This document shows positions 27,663 through 36,035 of a stretch of DNA of 50,733 nucleotides, one piece after another (position 1 is the stretch's first letter; each line of letters begins with the position of its first letter). Under the pieces are notes generated by a model, which did no database searches, was not told the DNA's origin, and worked only from the letters and a program-made list of their open reading frames with translations. Origin of the DNA: Lachnospiraceae bacterium (lineage in GTDB: Bacteria > Bacillota > Clostridia > Lachnospirales > Lachnospiraceae); NCBI GenBank assembly GCA_024680815.1, contig JAILBQ010000072.1, positions 1 to 50,733 of the forward strand. Direction: 5' to 3'. The position numbers and the translations under genes were made by a program.

Positions 27663-28775
27663 ATGAAGAGATATATACACGGCGGGGAGATCAGAGAGAA
27701 TCGGGTCAGACTTGATTTTTCAGTGAACCTTAATCCTCTGGGGACGCCGGAAACGGTGCGGGAGGCGGTGAAAGATTGCGCAGGACGGCTTCAGGAATAT
27801 CCTGATCCGGCTTACCGGAAATTAAGAGAGGCTCTGGCAGGCTTTTTCGGCATCGGGAAGGATGAAATAATCTGCGGAAACGGGGCCTCGGAGCTGATTA
27901 TGGCCTCGGTGGCGGCAATTAGACCTGAGAGGGTTCTGCTTACGGTGCCTGATTTCTACGGCTATGAACGCGCAGCTGCGGCCCTGGGGACGGAGACGGA
28001 ATTTCTGCCTTTTTGGAAGGATGAGGCGGAGACGGAATCGGAGGGTGCGGAATCGGAGAGTGCGGTCGAGTTATGTAAACTAATCGAAGGGGCCGGATCA
28101 TCTTCCGGGGAAGGTAAAAGAACGCTTGTGATGCTCTCCAATCCGAATAATCCCACGGGCCGTTTTATTATAAAACGGGGGATGACAGACGTTATCGAAA
28201 AAGCGGCGGAACGGGGATTCTTCTTCCTTCTTGATGAAAGCTTTCTGCCTTTTGTGAAGGGAGGAGAGAGGGAAAGTCTTATTTCGGAAACAGGGCGCTT
28301 TCCGGGGCTTATGGTTTTAAGATCGCTTACAAAACAATTCGCGATGCCCGGAGTCAGGCTCGGGGCAATCGTTACGGGTTCATGCGGGCTGCGTGAGAAA
28401 ATCGCGGAGTTTTTGCCGGAGTGGAACGTATCCATACCGGCAGAGGCGGCAGGAATGGCGGCTGTCAATGAATCAAATTATGTCAACCAGACTCCGGTTT
28501 TTCTCGCTGAATCGCGGGAGATGCTGAAGGCCGGAATTGAAGCACTTGGCCGGAAAACCGGCAGGCTTACGGTCTTTCCTTCCGCTGTCAATTATCTTCT
28601 TATAAAAAGCTCTCTTCCGCTGTACAGCAGGCTGCTGGAAAAGGGAATACTGATACGGGACTGCGAAAATTTCCGAGGGCTTGGGCGCGGATATTACCGG
28701 ATTGCGGTGAAATCCGGCGAGGAAAACGAAGAGCTCCTGGCGGCTCTGGGCGACTTATTTTCCGGAAATCGCTAG
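27663..28775 (+). CDS. cobD: Threonine-phosphate decarboxylase-like PLP enzyme
   Basis: This enzyme type makes (R)-1-amino-2-propanol phosphate from threonine phosphate for CbiB. ATG 27663 follows AGGAAGG and gives 370 residues; the open frame upstream lies inside cbiB. The N-terminus HGGEIRENRVRLDFSVNLNPLG is the CobD/CobC signature, and PLP Lys224 lies in SLTKQFAMPGVRLG. Residues around 122-150 form an acidic, duplicated ESEGA/ESESA insert ending in ELCKL, encoded by a near-copy of the 11-mer. HisC-type aminotransferases share the fold, so context decides the call. Confidence 0.88.
   Translation: MKRYIHGGEIRENRVRLDFSVNLNPLGTPETVREAVKDCAGRLQEYPDPAYRKLREALAGFFGIGKDEIICGNGASELIMASVAAIRPERVLLTVPDFYGYERAAAALGTETEFLPFWKDEAETESEGAESESAVELCKLIEGAGSSSGEGKRTLVMLSNPNNPTGRFIIKRGMTDVIEKAAERGFFFLLDESFLPFVKGGERESLISETGRFPGLMVLRSLTKQFAMPGVRLGAIVTGSCGLREKIAEFLPEWNVSIPAEAAGMAAVNESNYVNQTPVFLAESREMLKAGIEALGRKTGRLTVFPSAVNYLLIKSSLPLYSRLLEKGILIRDCENFRGLGRGYYRIAVKSGEENEELLAALGDLFSGNR
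28071..28081 (-). repeat. XerD-arm-like variant, + strand TTATGTAAACT
   Basis: One base from the 11-mer consensus and identical to the XerD arm of the B. subtilis dif site. It encodes Leu-Cys-Lys in a probable surface insert of cobD. Confidence 0.5.
28488..28498 (-). repeat. XerD-arm-like 11-mer, + strand TTATGTCAACC
   Basis: Exact copy, read as Tyr-Val-Asn in the cobD frame. Confidence 0.6.
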
Positions 28776-28793
28776 TAATGCGGAGGGACGGAA

Positions 28794-29444
28794 ATGGATC
28801 CGATATTATGTAAACCAAAGGAAATCGAAAACAAAAGCTTTGAGATTATAAAAGAGGAGCTGGATAAGCGTAAAATCTTTCTGCCGGAGGAAGAGGAAGC
28901 TGTGATAACGAGAGTTATCCACGCAACGGCGGATTTTGATTATGCGGAAACTCTCTGCTTTTCGTCCGGAGCGATGGAAGAAGCAAAAGAACTGCTCCGC
29001 TCGGGTGCGAAAATCGTGACGGATACAAATATGGCTTTATCCGGTATAAACCGTCAGGCTCTTTTTGACCTCGGAATAGAGGCCTTTTGTTTTATGGCTG
29101 AGGAAGAGGTGGAGCGCGAGGCTTTAATGCGCGGCGTAACAAGGGCAGCAGTCTCGATGGAGTTCGCGGCAAAGACGATTTCGGGACCGGTCATGTTTGT
29201 TGTCGGGAATGCGCCAACAGCGCTGATTACTCTCCACGGCCTTTGGAAGAAGGGCGCATACAGTCCGGCCTTTGTGGTAGCGGTTCCAGTTGGGTTTGTC
29301 AATGTGGAGCTTTCCAAGGAGCTTATTCTGGATTCGTCTTTTCCCTACGTTGTTGCCCGGGGAAGGAAGGGAGGCAGCAGCGTCGCTGTGGCTATCGTAA
29401 ACGCAATTCTTTATCAATGTGTTGCAGGGGAAAAGGACAGCTGA
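28794..29444 (+). CDS. cbiC: Cobalt-precorrin-8 methylmutase
   Basis: CbiC moves the C11 methyl to C12, giving cobyrinic acid. The 216-residue protein has catalytic His43 in RVIHATADFDYAE, the same number as in characterised CbiC/CobH, and the VGNAPTALITL and PVGFVNVELSKE segments. Its N-terminus (MDPILCKPKEIE) contains an exact 11-mer copy at 28806-28816, read as Leu-Cys-Lys-Pro in place of the usual start of the family. Stop TGA lies just before cbiD. Confidence 0.95.
   Translation: MDPILCKPKEIENKSFEIIKEELDKRKIFLPEEEEAVITRVIHATADFDYAETLCFSSGAMEEAKELLRSGAKIVTDTNMALSGINRQALFDLGIEAFCFMAEEEVEREALMRGVTRAAVSMEFAAKTISGPVMFVVGNAPTALITLHGLWKKGAYSPAFVVAVPVGFVNVELSKELILDSSFPYVVARGRKGGSSVAVAIVNAILYQCVAGEKDS
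28806..28816 (-). repeat. XerD-arm-like 11-mer, + strand TTATGTAAACC
   Basis: Exact copy at codons 5-8 of cbiC. Confidence 0.6.
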
Positions 29445-29449
29445 TTTCG

Positions 29450-30655
29450 ATGGAGAAAAGACAGGAGTTAAAAAACGGTTTTACCACGGGAAGCTGCGCT
29501 GCAGCCGCGGCAGGGGCTGCGGCTGTTTTTCTGCTGGAGGGCAGAAAGCCTGAATATATTGATATTGAGACGCCCAGAGGGGATATCTTTCACGCAGTGA
29601 TTGAGGAATTTGTCCCTTTGGGCAAGAGCAGAGCGCGCTCCGGAGTAAGGAAGGACGGCGGAGATGATCCGGACGTGACCACGGGGCTGCTGATTGAAGC
29701 TGAAGTGGAATTGGTTGACATAAATCAAGAAAAACAGGTTGACATAAATCGAACGGATCAGAATGATTCGGTTGACATAACAATGAATACTTCTTCCACA
29801 GAATGCCGCATCTTCATTGACGGCGGAAAAGGAGTCGGGAGGGTGACAAAGCCCGGACTTGACAGAAGTGTGGGAGAAGCCGCCATCAATTCCGTTCCGA
29901 GAAGGATGATAGAGGATGAGGTAAGACGGGTTTGCGAGCGAAACGGCTACCGTGGCGGTGTTAAAATCCTGATTAGTGTTCCGGGAGGAGAGGAAATCGC
30001 CAAAAAAACCTTTAATCCGCGGCTTGGTGTTGTGGGCGGAATTTCAATCCTCGGCAGGAGCGGAGTGGAGGAGCCTATGAGTACCCGGGCCATAATTGAT
30101 ACCATAAAGGCCGAGCTCTCCGTCCACAGAGCCGTCGGAGAGGATTATGTCGCCGTTTCACCCGGAAACTACGGGAGGGAACTGATAAACACCCTTTTCG
30201 GTTATGATATTGAAAAAAGCGTAAAGTGTTCCAATTTCATCGGAGATATGCTGGAGCTTGCAGGGGATCTCGGTTTTAAGGGAGTGCTGCTTACGGGTCA
30301 CATAGGAAAGCTTGTGAAGCTCTCCGGCGGGATCACAAATACCCATTCGATGAACGCCGACTGCAGAATGGAGCTAATGGCGGCAGCGGCCTTAAGGGCC
30401 GGAGCAGGGGCGGAAACAGCCAGGGAAATACTGGACTGTGTTTCGACCGAGGAAGCGCTGGGCATCCTTGGACGCTCCGGCCTTTTAAAAGACAGCATGG
30501 AGGAGCTGATGGGGCGGATAATGAATACACTTAAACGTCTGGTCCGGGATGAATTCAGGGTAGAATGTATGCTGCTTTCAAATGAATACGGAGTTCTGGC
30601 GGAAAGTGAGGGTGCCGGAGAGATGCTGAAAATTATTATGGGGAGTGTGCAGTAA
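29450..30655 (+). CDS. cbiD: Cobalt-precorrin-5B C1-methyltransferase with repeat-derived insert
   Basis: CbiD methylates C1 in anaerobic corrin synthesis. ATG 29450 gives 401 residues starting KNGFTTGSCAAAA, the family signature; longer upstream frames run through cbiC. Other hallmarks are IDGGKGVGRVTKPGLDRSVGEAAIN and GHIGKLVKLSGG. Between VTTGLLIEAEVEL and CRIFIDGGKG lies an insert of about 29 residues that ordinary CbiD seems to lack. It contains three VDI triplets (89-91, 97-99, 108-110), each encoded by an exact GGTTGACATAA. The stop overlaps the cbiF start (TAATG). Confidence 0.94.
   Translation: MEKRQELKNGFTTGSCAAAAAGAAAVFLLEGRKPEYIDIETPRGDIFHAVIEEFVPLGKSRARSGVRKDGGDDPDVTTGLLIEAEVELVDINQEKQVDINRTDQNDSVDITMNTSSTECRIFIDGGKGVGRVTKPGLDRSVGEAAINSVPRRMIEDEVRRVCERNGYRGGVKILISVPGGEEIAKKTFNPRLGVVGGISILGRSGVEEPMSTRAIIDTIKAELSVHRAVGEDYVAVSPGNYGRELINTLFGYDIEKSVKCSNFIGDMLELAGDLGFKGVLLTGHIGKLVKLSGGITNTHSMNADCRMELMAAAALRAGAGAETAREILDCVSTEEALGILGRSGLLKDSMEELMGRIMNTLKRLVRDEFRVECMLLSNEYGVLAESEGAGEMLKIIMGSVQ
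29713..29780 (+). repeat. Three in-frame GGTTGACATAA copies inside cbiD
   Basis: Exact copies at 29713-29723, 29737-29747 and 29770-29780 (spacings 24 and 33). All use the G variant and all are read as Val-Asp-Ile. They form most of the extra loop in CbiD. Confidence 0.75.
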
Positions 30656-31422
30656 TGGTTCATTTTGTGGGAGCCGGAAGCGGCGGGGCCGATCTGATTA
30701 CCGTCCGGGGAGCAAAGCTTCTTTCTGAAGCCGGGGTCGTGATCTATGCAGGCTCGCTTATAAATCCCGAAGTTTTGGAAAGCTATGTTTCTCCCGGGGC
30801 AGAGCTTTTCGACAGTTCCCGCATGACATTGGAAGAGGTGGTGGAGGTCATGCGTGCCTCCTTCAGGGAAGGGAAGGAGGTGGTACGTCTCCATTCCGGC
30901 GAACCCAGCATCTTCGGAGCTGTCAGGGAGCAGATGGACGAGCTGGACAGGCTGGGCATCGAATATGATTCCACACCGGGGGTCACGGCCTGCTTTGCCG
31001 CGGCCTCTTCTCTTAATCTGGAATATACCCTTCCCGGTGTTTCCCAGACCTTGATCATTACAAGACTGGAGGGGCGCACCGGGGTACCTGAGAAAGAGAG
31101 TATTGAGTCCCTGGCTTCCCACGGATCCTCCATGGCGGTTTATTTAAGCGCATCAATGCTGGATGAGCTTTCAGGACGGCTTTTAAAGGGAGGACTTTCA
31201 CCTGATACTCCGGCGGCCGTTGTTTATAAGGCCTCCTGGGAGGATGAGAAAAAGGTGATCTGTACGGTCGGAACCCTGCCGGAGGAGGCGGCGAGGGCCG
31301 GGATTAAGAGACTTGCGGTGGTTCTGGTCGGAGAGGCCGTTACACATTCCGCTTTTGAGCGTTCAAGGCTTTATGATCCCTGTTTTGAAACGGGCTATAG
31401 AAAAGGCAGTGAAAATGATTGA
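30655..31422 (+). CDS. cbiF: Cobalt-precorrin-4 C11-methyltransferase
   Basis: CbiF transfers a methyl from SAM to C11. The 255-residue protein has the tetrapyrrole-methylase start VHFVGAGSGGADLITVRGAKLL, then VIYAGSLINPEVL, the LHSGEPSIFGAVREQ loop and the substrate-pocket TPGVTACFAAAS. The start ATG shares its A with the last base of the cbiD TAA, so translation is probably coupled. The tail overlaps cbiG by eight bases. Confidence 0.96.
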   Translation: MVHFVGAGSGGADLITVRGAKLLSEAGVVIYAGSLINPEVLESYVSPGAELFDSSRMTLEEVVEVMRASFREGKEVVRLHSGEPSIFGAVREQMDELDRLGIEYDSTPGVTACFAAASSLNLEYTLPGVSQTLIITRLEGRTGVPEKESIESLASHGSSMAVYLSASMLDELSGRLLKGGLSPDTPAAVVYKASWEDEKKVICTVGTLPEEAARAGIKRLAVVLVGEAVTHSAFERSRLYDPCFETGYRKGSEND

Positions 31423-32485
31423 CGTTATAAGCTTTACCGGAAGGGGAGCGAAGCTTTCCTTTAAAATAAAGGACGCTTTACGGGAAGACGTGGGTCTCTA
31501 TACCGGGCGCAAAAACGAGCCGCTCATGGAGCAGGGGCTGGTTTATGTGCCGGAGCCTCTCGAAGAGTGGACGAAAAGCCGCTTTGAAAACAAAATACCG
31601 ATGATTTTTATCGGGGCTGCGGGAATTGCGGTACGGGCCATAGCGCCCCATGTTTCAGACAAAATGAAGGATCCGCCTGTTATTGTCATGGATGAGGCGG
31701 GACAATTTGTGATTCCGCTGCTTTCCGCTCACTGCGGCGGAGGAATTACGCTCACGGAAATTCTGGCCCGGGAGCTTAACGCAACGCCTGTTATTACAAC
31801 CGCTACGGATGTTAACGGCCTTTTCGCCGTGGACTGCTTTGCCCGAGACAACAAGCTTGCCGTCAAAAATAAGGATGATATAAAAAAGGTGTCTTCCGAA
31901 CTGCTTTCCGGCAGGCGCTTATCAGTAAAGGCTGAGGGAGGCTGCATTAAGGGGCCGCTTCCGGAGGAACTGGAGCTTAAAAGGGAAACGGAAGTGGCTG
32001 ATATCGTTCTTTCCGTTTATGAAAGCTCCGGCGAAAAACATAGGGAGCTTATCCGGCTTTTTCCAAGGGCGGTGCATTTAGGGATTGGCTGCAGGGCGGG
32101 GAAGACGGCTGAAGAAATCGAAGAGGCCGTGAAATCCGCCCTGTCAGGCGCGGGTATTTCGCCGCTTTCCCTTTGCCGTGTCGCTTCCGTCGATCTGAAG
32201 GCCGGGGAAGAGGGACTTCGGAGGTTTGCTGAAGAAAGAAAGCTTCCGTTCATAACGTTTTCGGCTGAGGAACTTAAAAACGCGAAGGGGGATTTTGACG
32301 CTTCTACCTTTGTGGCAGAGATTACGGGAGTGGACAACGTCTGTGAGAGGGCGGCGTGGCTCTCGGCCTTTGTTTCCTCCGGCGATAAGGGTGCACCGGA
32401 ATTGGTGATAAAAAAATCCGCGGGGAACGGTATTACCGTGGCAGCGGCCTGTGAGGCCTGGGAGGTTTGTGTGCAGGATGTGTAA
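31415..32485 (+). CDS. cbiG: Cobalt-precorrin-5A hydrolase
   Basis: CbiG opens the ring lactone and releases acetaldehyde. ATG 31415, overlapping the cbiF stop, gives 356 residues beginning MIDVISFTGRGAKLSFKI. The N-terminal and central parts show IFIGAAGIAVRAIAPH and the family-specific LLSAHCGGGITLTE, followed by TATDVNGLFAVD. The C-terminal domain carries LGIGCRAGKTAEEIEEAV. Length is normal, with no fusion to CbiH. It overlaps the next gene by eight bases. Confidence 0.94.
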   Translation: MIDVISFTGRGAKLSFKIKDALREDVGLYTGRKNEPLMEQGLVYVPEPLEEWTKSRFENKIPMIFIGAAGIAVRAIAPHVSDKMKDPPVIVMDEAGQFVIPLLSAHCGGGITLTEILARELNATPVITTATDVNGLFAVDCFARDNKLAVKNKDDIKKVSSELLSGRRLSVKAEGGCIKGPLPEELELKRETEVADIVLSVYESSGEKHRELIRLFPRAVHLGIGCRAGKTAEEIEEAVKSALSGAGISPLSLCRVASVDLKAGEEGLRRFAEERKLPFITFSAEELKNAKGDFDASTFVAEITGVDNVCERAAWLSAFVSSGDKGAPELVIKKSAGNGITVAAACEAWEVCVQDV

Positions 32486-34532
32486 TAATAAATCAATTCT
32501 GATTTTCGGGGGTACGACGGAGGGCAGGAGAGCGGCGGAATATCTTGCCGGCACAGGGCTTTCCTGCACTGTCTGCGTCGCTACATCCTATGGGGAGAAG
32601 CTCCTTAAAGAGGGAGAGAAGCTTAAGATTCGCTCCGGGAGACTGGATTCAGAGGGGATGGCTGCCCTTATGGAAGAGGGAGGCTTTTCGATTGTTGTGG
32701 ACGCAACCCATCCCTACGCTTCGGAGGCAGGAGAAAATATCCGAGCCGCCGCCAAACGGGCGGGCATAAAATACTTAAGGCTCAAGCGTGCCCTTCCTCG
32801 TAGGGAGAATGAGACGGGAGAGCGTTTCAGAAAGGTTTCGTCGGAACGGGAAGCCGCAGAATGCCTGAAGGAGGAGGAGGGCAATATCCTGCTTACGTCA
32901 GGAGTACAGGGACTTTCGGCATTTACTGAGGCAGGACTTTCAGACAGGCTTTTTGTGCGGGTTTTGCCGTCGGAGGAGAGCATCCGGCTTTGCGCGGAAA
33001 ACGGAATAACCGGCAGACACGTGATTGCTATGCAGGGGCCGTTTTCCGAGGAACTGAACCTGGGACTGATAAAAGAGTTTGAGATAAAACTTCTTGTTAC
33101 GAAGATAAGCGGCAGGGAGGGCGGTTTTGAGGAAAAGCTTCAGGCAGCTGATAAGGAGGGAATAACTGTCCTTGCGATAGAACCCCCGGAGGAAAACGAA
33201 GAAAAGCCGGGCCTTTCCATGGAAGAGATTTTTAAAGAGATCTCAGGGGAACTCGGTCTTTCCTTTCCTCCGGCAAAGGTGATTTTTTCACTTATCGGCG
33301 CAGGAGGCGGAATGAATAAGGACCTCACGTTTGAGGCTCTTTCGGCTTTGAAGGAAGCTGAAATTGTCTTTGGAAGCCCCCGCCTTCTGAAGCTGGCAGG
33401 GGAAGGGGCGAAAGCTTTTCCTTTTTATACGGCGGAGAGGATTGCGGACGCTCTTTTTAAAGAGGCGGAACGGCCCGGGCGGCTTTTTATCAGGGCGGCG
33501 GCACTTTTTTCAGGGGATACGGGCTTCTTCAGCGGAGCGAAGAACGTGGCGGAGAGCTTAAAAACACAGGCGGAAAATAAGGGTATCGAGCTTGAAATGC
33601 GGCTCCTTCCGGGGATTTCCTCCGTTTCCCTGCTTTCAGCCGCTTCCGGAATTTCCTATGATGACGCGGAGCTTATAAGCCATCACGGCCGGAAGGGAAA
33701 TCCGGCAATAAATATAATCCGTAACCGTAAAACCTTTCTTTTGCCTTCAGACGCTGAGGATCTGAAGAAAATCTGTGTATGCCTTTCAAAGAAGGGTTAC
33801 GGAGGGATCCGGCTCTGTGCGGGTTTTGAGCTGTCAAATGAAAATGAGAGGCTGTTACGCACAAGCGCCGGGGAATTTGCCGGGAGTTCTGAAACGGGAC
33901 TTTGCTGCGCTTTTTTTCTTAATGATTCACCGCGGCTTAATCAGCTGACACCCGGATTGCCGGATGATTTTTTTGAGCGGGGAAGGGTTCCGATGACAAA
34001 GGAGGAGCTGCGGGAGCTGATATTATGTAAACTTAAGCTTTCGAAAGAAGCGGTATTTTATGATATCGGAAGTGGTACGGGCTCAATTGCGGTGGAGGCG
34101 GCCAGACTTTCCGGCAGTATAAGGGTTTTTGCGCTGGAAAAGAATGAGGAGGCCTGCGCACTGATACGAAAAAACGCGGAAAAGGCCGGAGTTGAAAATA
34201 TCCGGGTGTGTCAGGGAGAGGCTCCACACATTATAGAGGAGCTGCCGCCTCCAACCCATGTTTTCATCGGAGGCAGCGGCGGAAGGCTTAAGGAGATACT
34301 ACAAAGAGTGCGGCTTTTAGAGGAAGGTCCGGTTCGTGTGGTTTTAAGCGCCGTGACGCTGGAAACCCTTTCCGAAATCCAGAGGATCCTGTCCGGATTT
34401 TCCAATGAAAACGCGGAATTTGTCAGCGTGAATATCAACCGCAGCCGCCAGGCAGGGCGGTATCATATTATGCAGGCGGAGAATATGGTTTATATCATTT
34501 CTTTTGATATTAATACGCCGGACACAATCTGA
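32478..34532 (+). CDS. cbiJET: Three-domain fusion CbiJ-CbiE-CbiT
   Basis: A 684-residue fusion covering three ring-modification steps. Residues 1 to about 255 are precorrin-6A reductase (CbiJ/CobK type): ILIFGGTTEGRRAAEYL at the start, then VDATHPYASEAGENI. About 265-490 is CbiE, the C5-methyltransferase: SLIGAGGGMNKDLTFEAL and ASGDTGFF-like SGDTGFFSG. About 495-684 is CbiT, the decarboxylating C15-methyltransferase: MTKEELRELILCKLKLS and the SAM loop YDIGSGTGSIAVEAA. CbiET fusions are common; the extra CbiJ is less so. ATG 32478 overlaps cbiG. Confidence 0.92.
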   Translation: MCNNKSILIFGGTTEGRRAAEYLAGTGLSCTVCVATSYGEKLLKEGEKLKIRSGRLDSEGMAALMEEGGFSIVVDATHPYASEAGENIRAAAKRAGIKYLRLKRALPRRENETGERFRKVSSEREAAECLKEEEGNILLTSGVQGLSAFTEAGLSDRLFVRVLPSEESIRLCAENGITGRHVIAMQGPFSEELNLGLIKEFEIKLLVTKISGREGGFEEKLQAADKEGITVLAIEPPEENEEKPGLSMEEIFKEISGELGLSFPPAKVIFSLIGAGGGMNKDLTFEALSALKEAEIVFGSPRLLKLAGEGAKAFPFYTAERIADALFKEAERPGRLFIRAAALFSGDTGFFSGAKNVAESLKTQAENKGIELEMRLLPGISSVSLLSAASGISYDDAELISHHGRKGNPAINIIRNRKTFLLPSDAEDLKKICVCLSKKGYGGIRLCAGFELSNENERLLRTSAGEFAGSSETGLCCAFFLNDSPRLNQLTPGLPDDFFERGRVPMTKEELRELILCKLKLSKEAVFYDIGSGTGSIAVEAARLSGSIRVFALEKNEEACALIRKNAEKAGVENIRVCQGEAPHIIEELPPPTHVFIGGSGGRLKEILQRVRLLEEGPVRVVLSAVTLETLSEIQRILSGFSNENAEFVSVNINRSRQAGRYHIMQAENMVYIISFDINTPDTI
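34023..34033 (-). repeat. XerD-arm-like variant, + strand TTATGTAAACT
   Basis: Near-copy in the CbiT part of the fusion, read Leu-Cys-Lys. The residues fit the normal CbiT pattern, so chance is possible for this copy. Confidence 0.4.
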
Positions 34533-34566
34533 GACTTTGTTCTTTGATGCGGAAAACATAAAGAAA

Positions 34567-34658
34567 CTGAAAACACAATCTTAATCTGATACAATTGATG
34601 TATAAGAGGGTTATCCTCATTTAAACTCAAATGAAATGAAATATAAGGTTAACATAAT
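34567..34658 (+). promoter_or_regulatory. Gap before cbiA: possible internal promoter and 11-mer at the start codon
   Basis: CTGAAA (34567-34572), a 17-base spacer and TACAAT (34590-34595) make a weak promoter candidate. A small GAGG/CCTC hairpin follows. An exact GGTTAACATAA (34647-34657) ends one base before the cbiA ATG and occupies the place of a Shine-Dalgarno, leaving only ATAAGG as a ribosome site. Confidence 0.45.
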
Positions 34659-36035
34659 ATGAAAGGATTTTTGGTTGCCTCGCCTCGCAGCGGGGCTGGA
34701 AAAACACTTGTTACCTGTGCGCTGCTTCTGGCGGCGAAACAGCGGGGAATGCGTCCGCATGCGTTTAAATGCGGGCCGGACTTTATTGACCCCGCGTTTC
34801 ACCGGAGTGTTTTGGATATTCCGTCGGAAAACCTGGATTCTTTTTTCCTGCCCCAGGGACTTAAGGAGCTGTTCAGATCGGTTTCTTCGGGTTATGATCC
34901 GGCGGTTATTGAAGGGGTTATGGGGCTTTTTGACGGAGCCGATGTAAATTCCGAACACGGCTCCACTTATGAAATCGCGGAAAAAACCGGGGCGCCTATA
35001 GTGCTATGTATTGACGCAAAAGGGACGGGGCGCTCGATTCTGCCGCTTATCAGGGGCTTTCTTTCGTATGACGAAAAGCATCTGATTTGCGGAGTCTTTT
35101 TAAACCGTGTAAGCTCCGGAAGCTATGAACGGCTGAAGCCTTTGATTGAAAAAGAAACCGGCCTGAAGGTTTTCGGCTTCCTGCCTGAGAGCAGGGAATT
35201 CATCATAGAAAGCCGGCATCTCGGACTTAAGCTGCCTTCCGTAACCGGGGAGCTTTATGAGAGCATAAAAAACGCGGCGGCTTTTCTTGAAGGGACGGCG
35301 GAACTGGATGAGCTTTTTTCCCTTGAGCTTAAAGAGGAGGAACATGAGGAAATGGAGGAGGGGCGCGATAAGGTTTACATAAGTAAATCATATCCCTCCG
35401 TAAGAATTGCTCTGGCACGGGATGCGGCTTTTTCATTTATTTACGAGGAAAACCTTCGGGTTTTACGTCGCTTCGGGGCTGTAATTGTTCCCTTTTCCCC
35501 GATACACGACTCTGCTCTGCCGGAAAATGCAGGTGGAGTGATTTTTCCCGGCGGCTATCCGGAGCTTTTTGCAGCGGAGCTTTCCGGCAATACGGCGATG
35601 CTGGGGAGCGTAAGGCGGGCCATGCTTTCCGGAATGCCTTCAATCGCCGAATGCGGAGGCTTTTTATATCTGCACAGTTCTCTTATAACGGAAGATGATG
35701 CGGAGTACCCTATGGCCGGGATACTTCCTTTCAAAGCGCGTTTTGCCGGGAGAAGCCCTCACTTCGGCTATCTGTCACTTCGGGAGAAGAAGGAGGATTT
35801 TCTGCCGGAGGGAGAGGAAATCCGCGGGCATGAGTTCCACTATTTCGAGTCGGAGTCGGAAGGAGAGGACTGTGCGGCCCGAAAGAAAAACGGAAAACGC
35901 TGGGATTGCGTTCATAAAACGGAAAACGGTTTCTGGGGCTTCCCGCACCTTTATTATGCCTCCAACCCCGCTTTCGCTTTGTCTTTTACGGACAGGGCAA
36001 GAAAATATCTCATGGAGGAAAACAGCCGTGAATAA
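34659..36035 (+). CDS. cbiA: Cobyrinic acid a,c-diamide synthase
   Basis: CbiA amidates the a and c carboxylates of cobyrinic acid with ATP and glutamine. The 458-residue protein has P-loop SPRSGAGKT (8-16), FKCGPDFIDPAFH, and a C-terminal glutamine amidotransferase domain with Cys332 in AECGGFLYL. Between the domains is an acidic linker followed by DKVYISKS, encoded in part by an 11-mer copy (35372-35382). The gene is preceded by a 126-base gap, unlike the tightly packed genes before it. Confidence 0.95.
   Translation: MKGFLVASPRSGAGKTLVTCALLLAAKQRGMRPHAFKCGPDFIDPAFHRSVLDIPSENLDSFFLPQGLKELFRSVSSGYDPAVIEGVMGLFDGADVNSEHGSTYEIAEKTGAPIVLCIDAKGTGRSILPLIRGFLSYDEKHLICGVFLNRVSSGSYERLKPLIEKETGLKVFGFLPESREFIIESRHLGLKLPSVTGELYESIKNAAAFLEGTAELDELFSLELKEEEHEEMEEGRDKVYISKSYPSVRIALARDAAFSFIYEENLRVLRRFGAVIVPFSPIHDSALPENAGGVIFPGGYPELFAAELSGNTAMLGSVRRAMLSGMPSIAECGGFLYLHSSLITEDDAEYPMAGILPFKARFAGRSPHFGYLSLREKKEDFLPEGEEIRGHEFHYFESESEGEDCAARKKNGKRWDCVHKTENGFWGFPHLYYASNPAFALSFTDRARKYLMEENSRE
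35372..35382 (+). repeat. XerD-arm-like 11-mer, GGTTTACATAA, in cbiA
   Basis: Exact copy, read Val-Tyr-Ile (239-241) in the linker between the synthetase and amidotransferase domains. Confidence 0.6.

Noticed and set aside
29713-29780. GGTTGACATAA as -35 promoter boxes (contains TTGACA)
   Set aside because: The A and T variants of the motif lose the TTGACA match, and no -10 boxes follow at the right distance.
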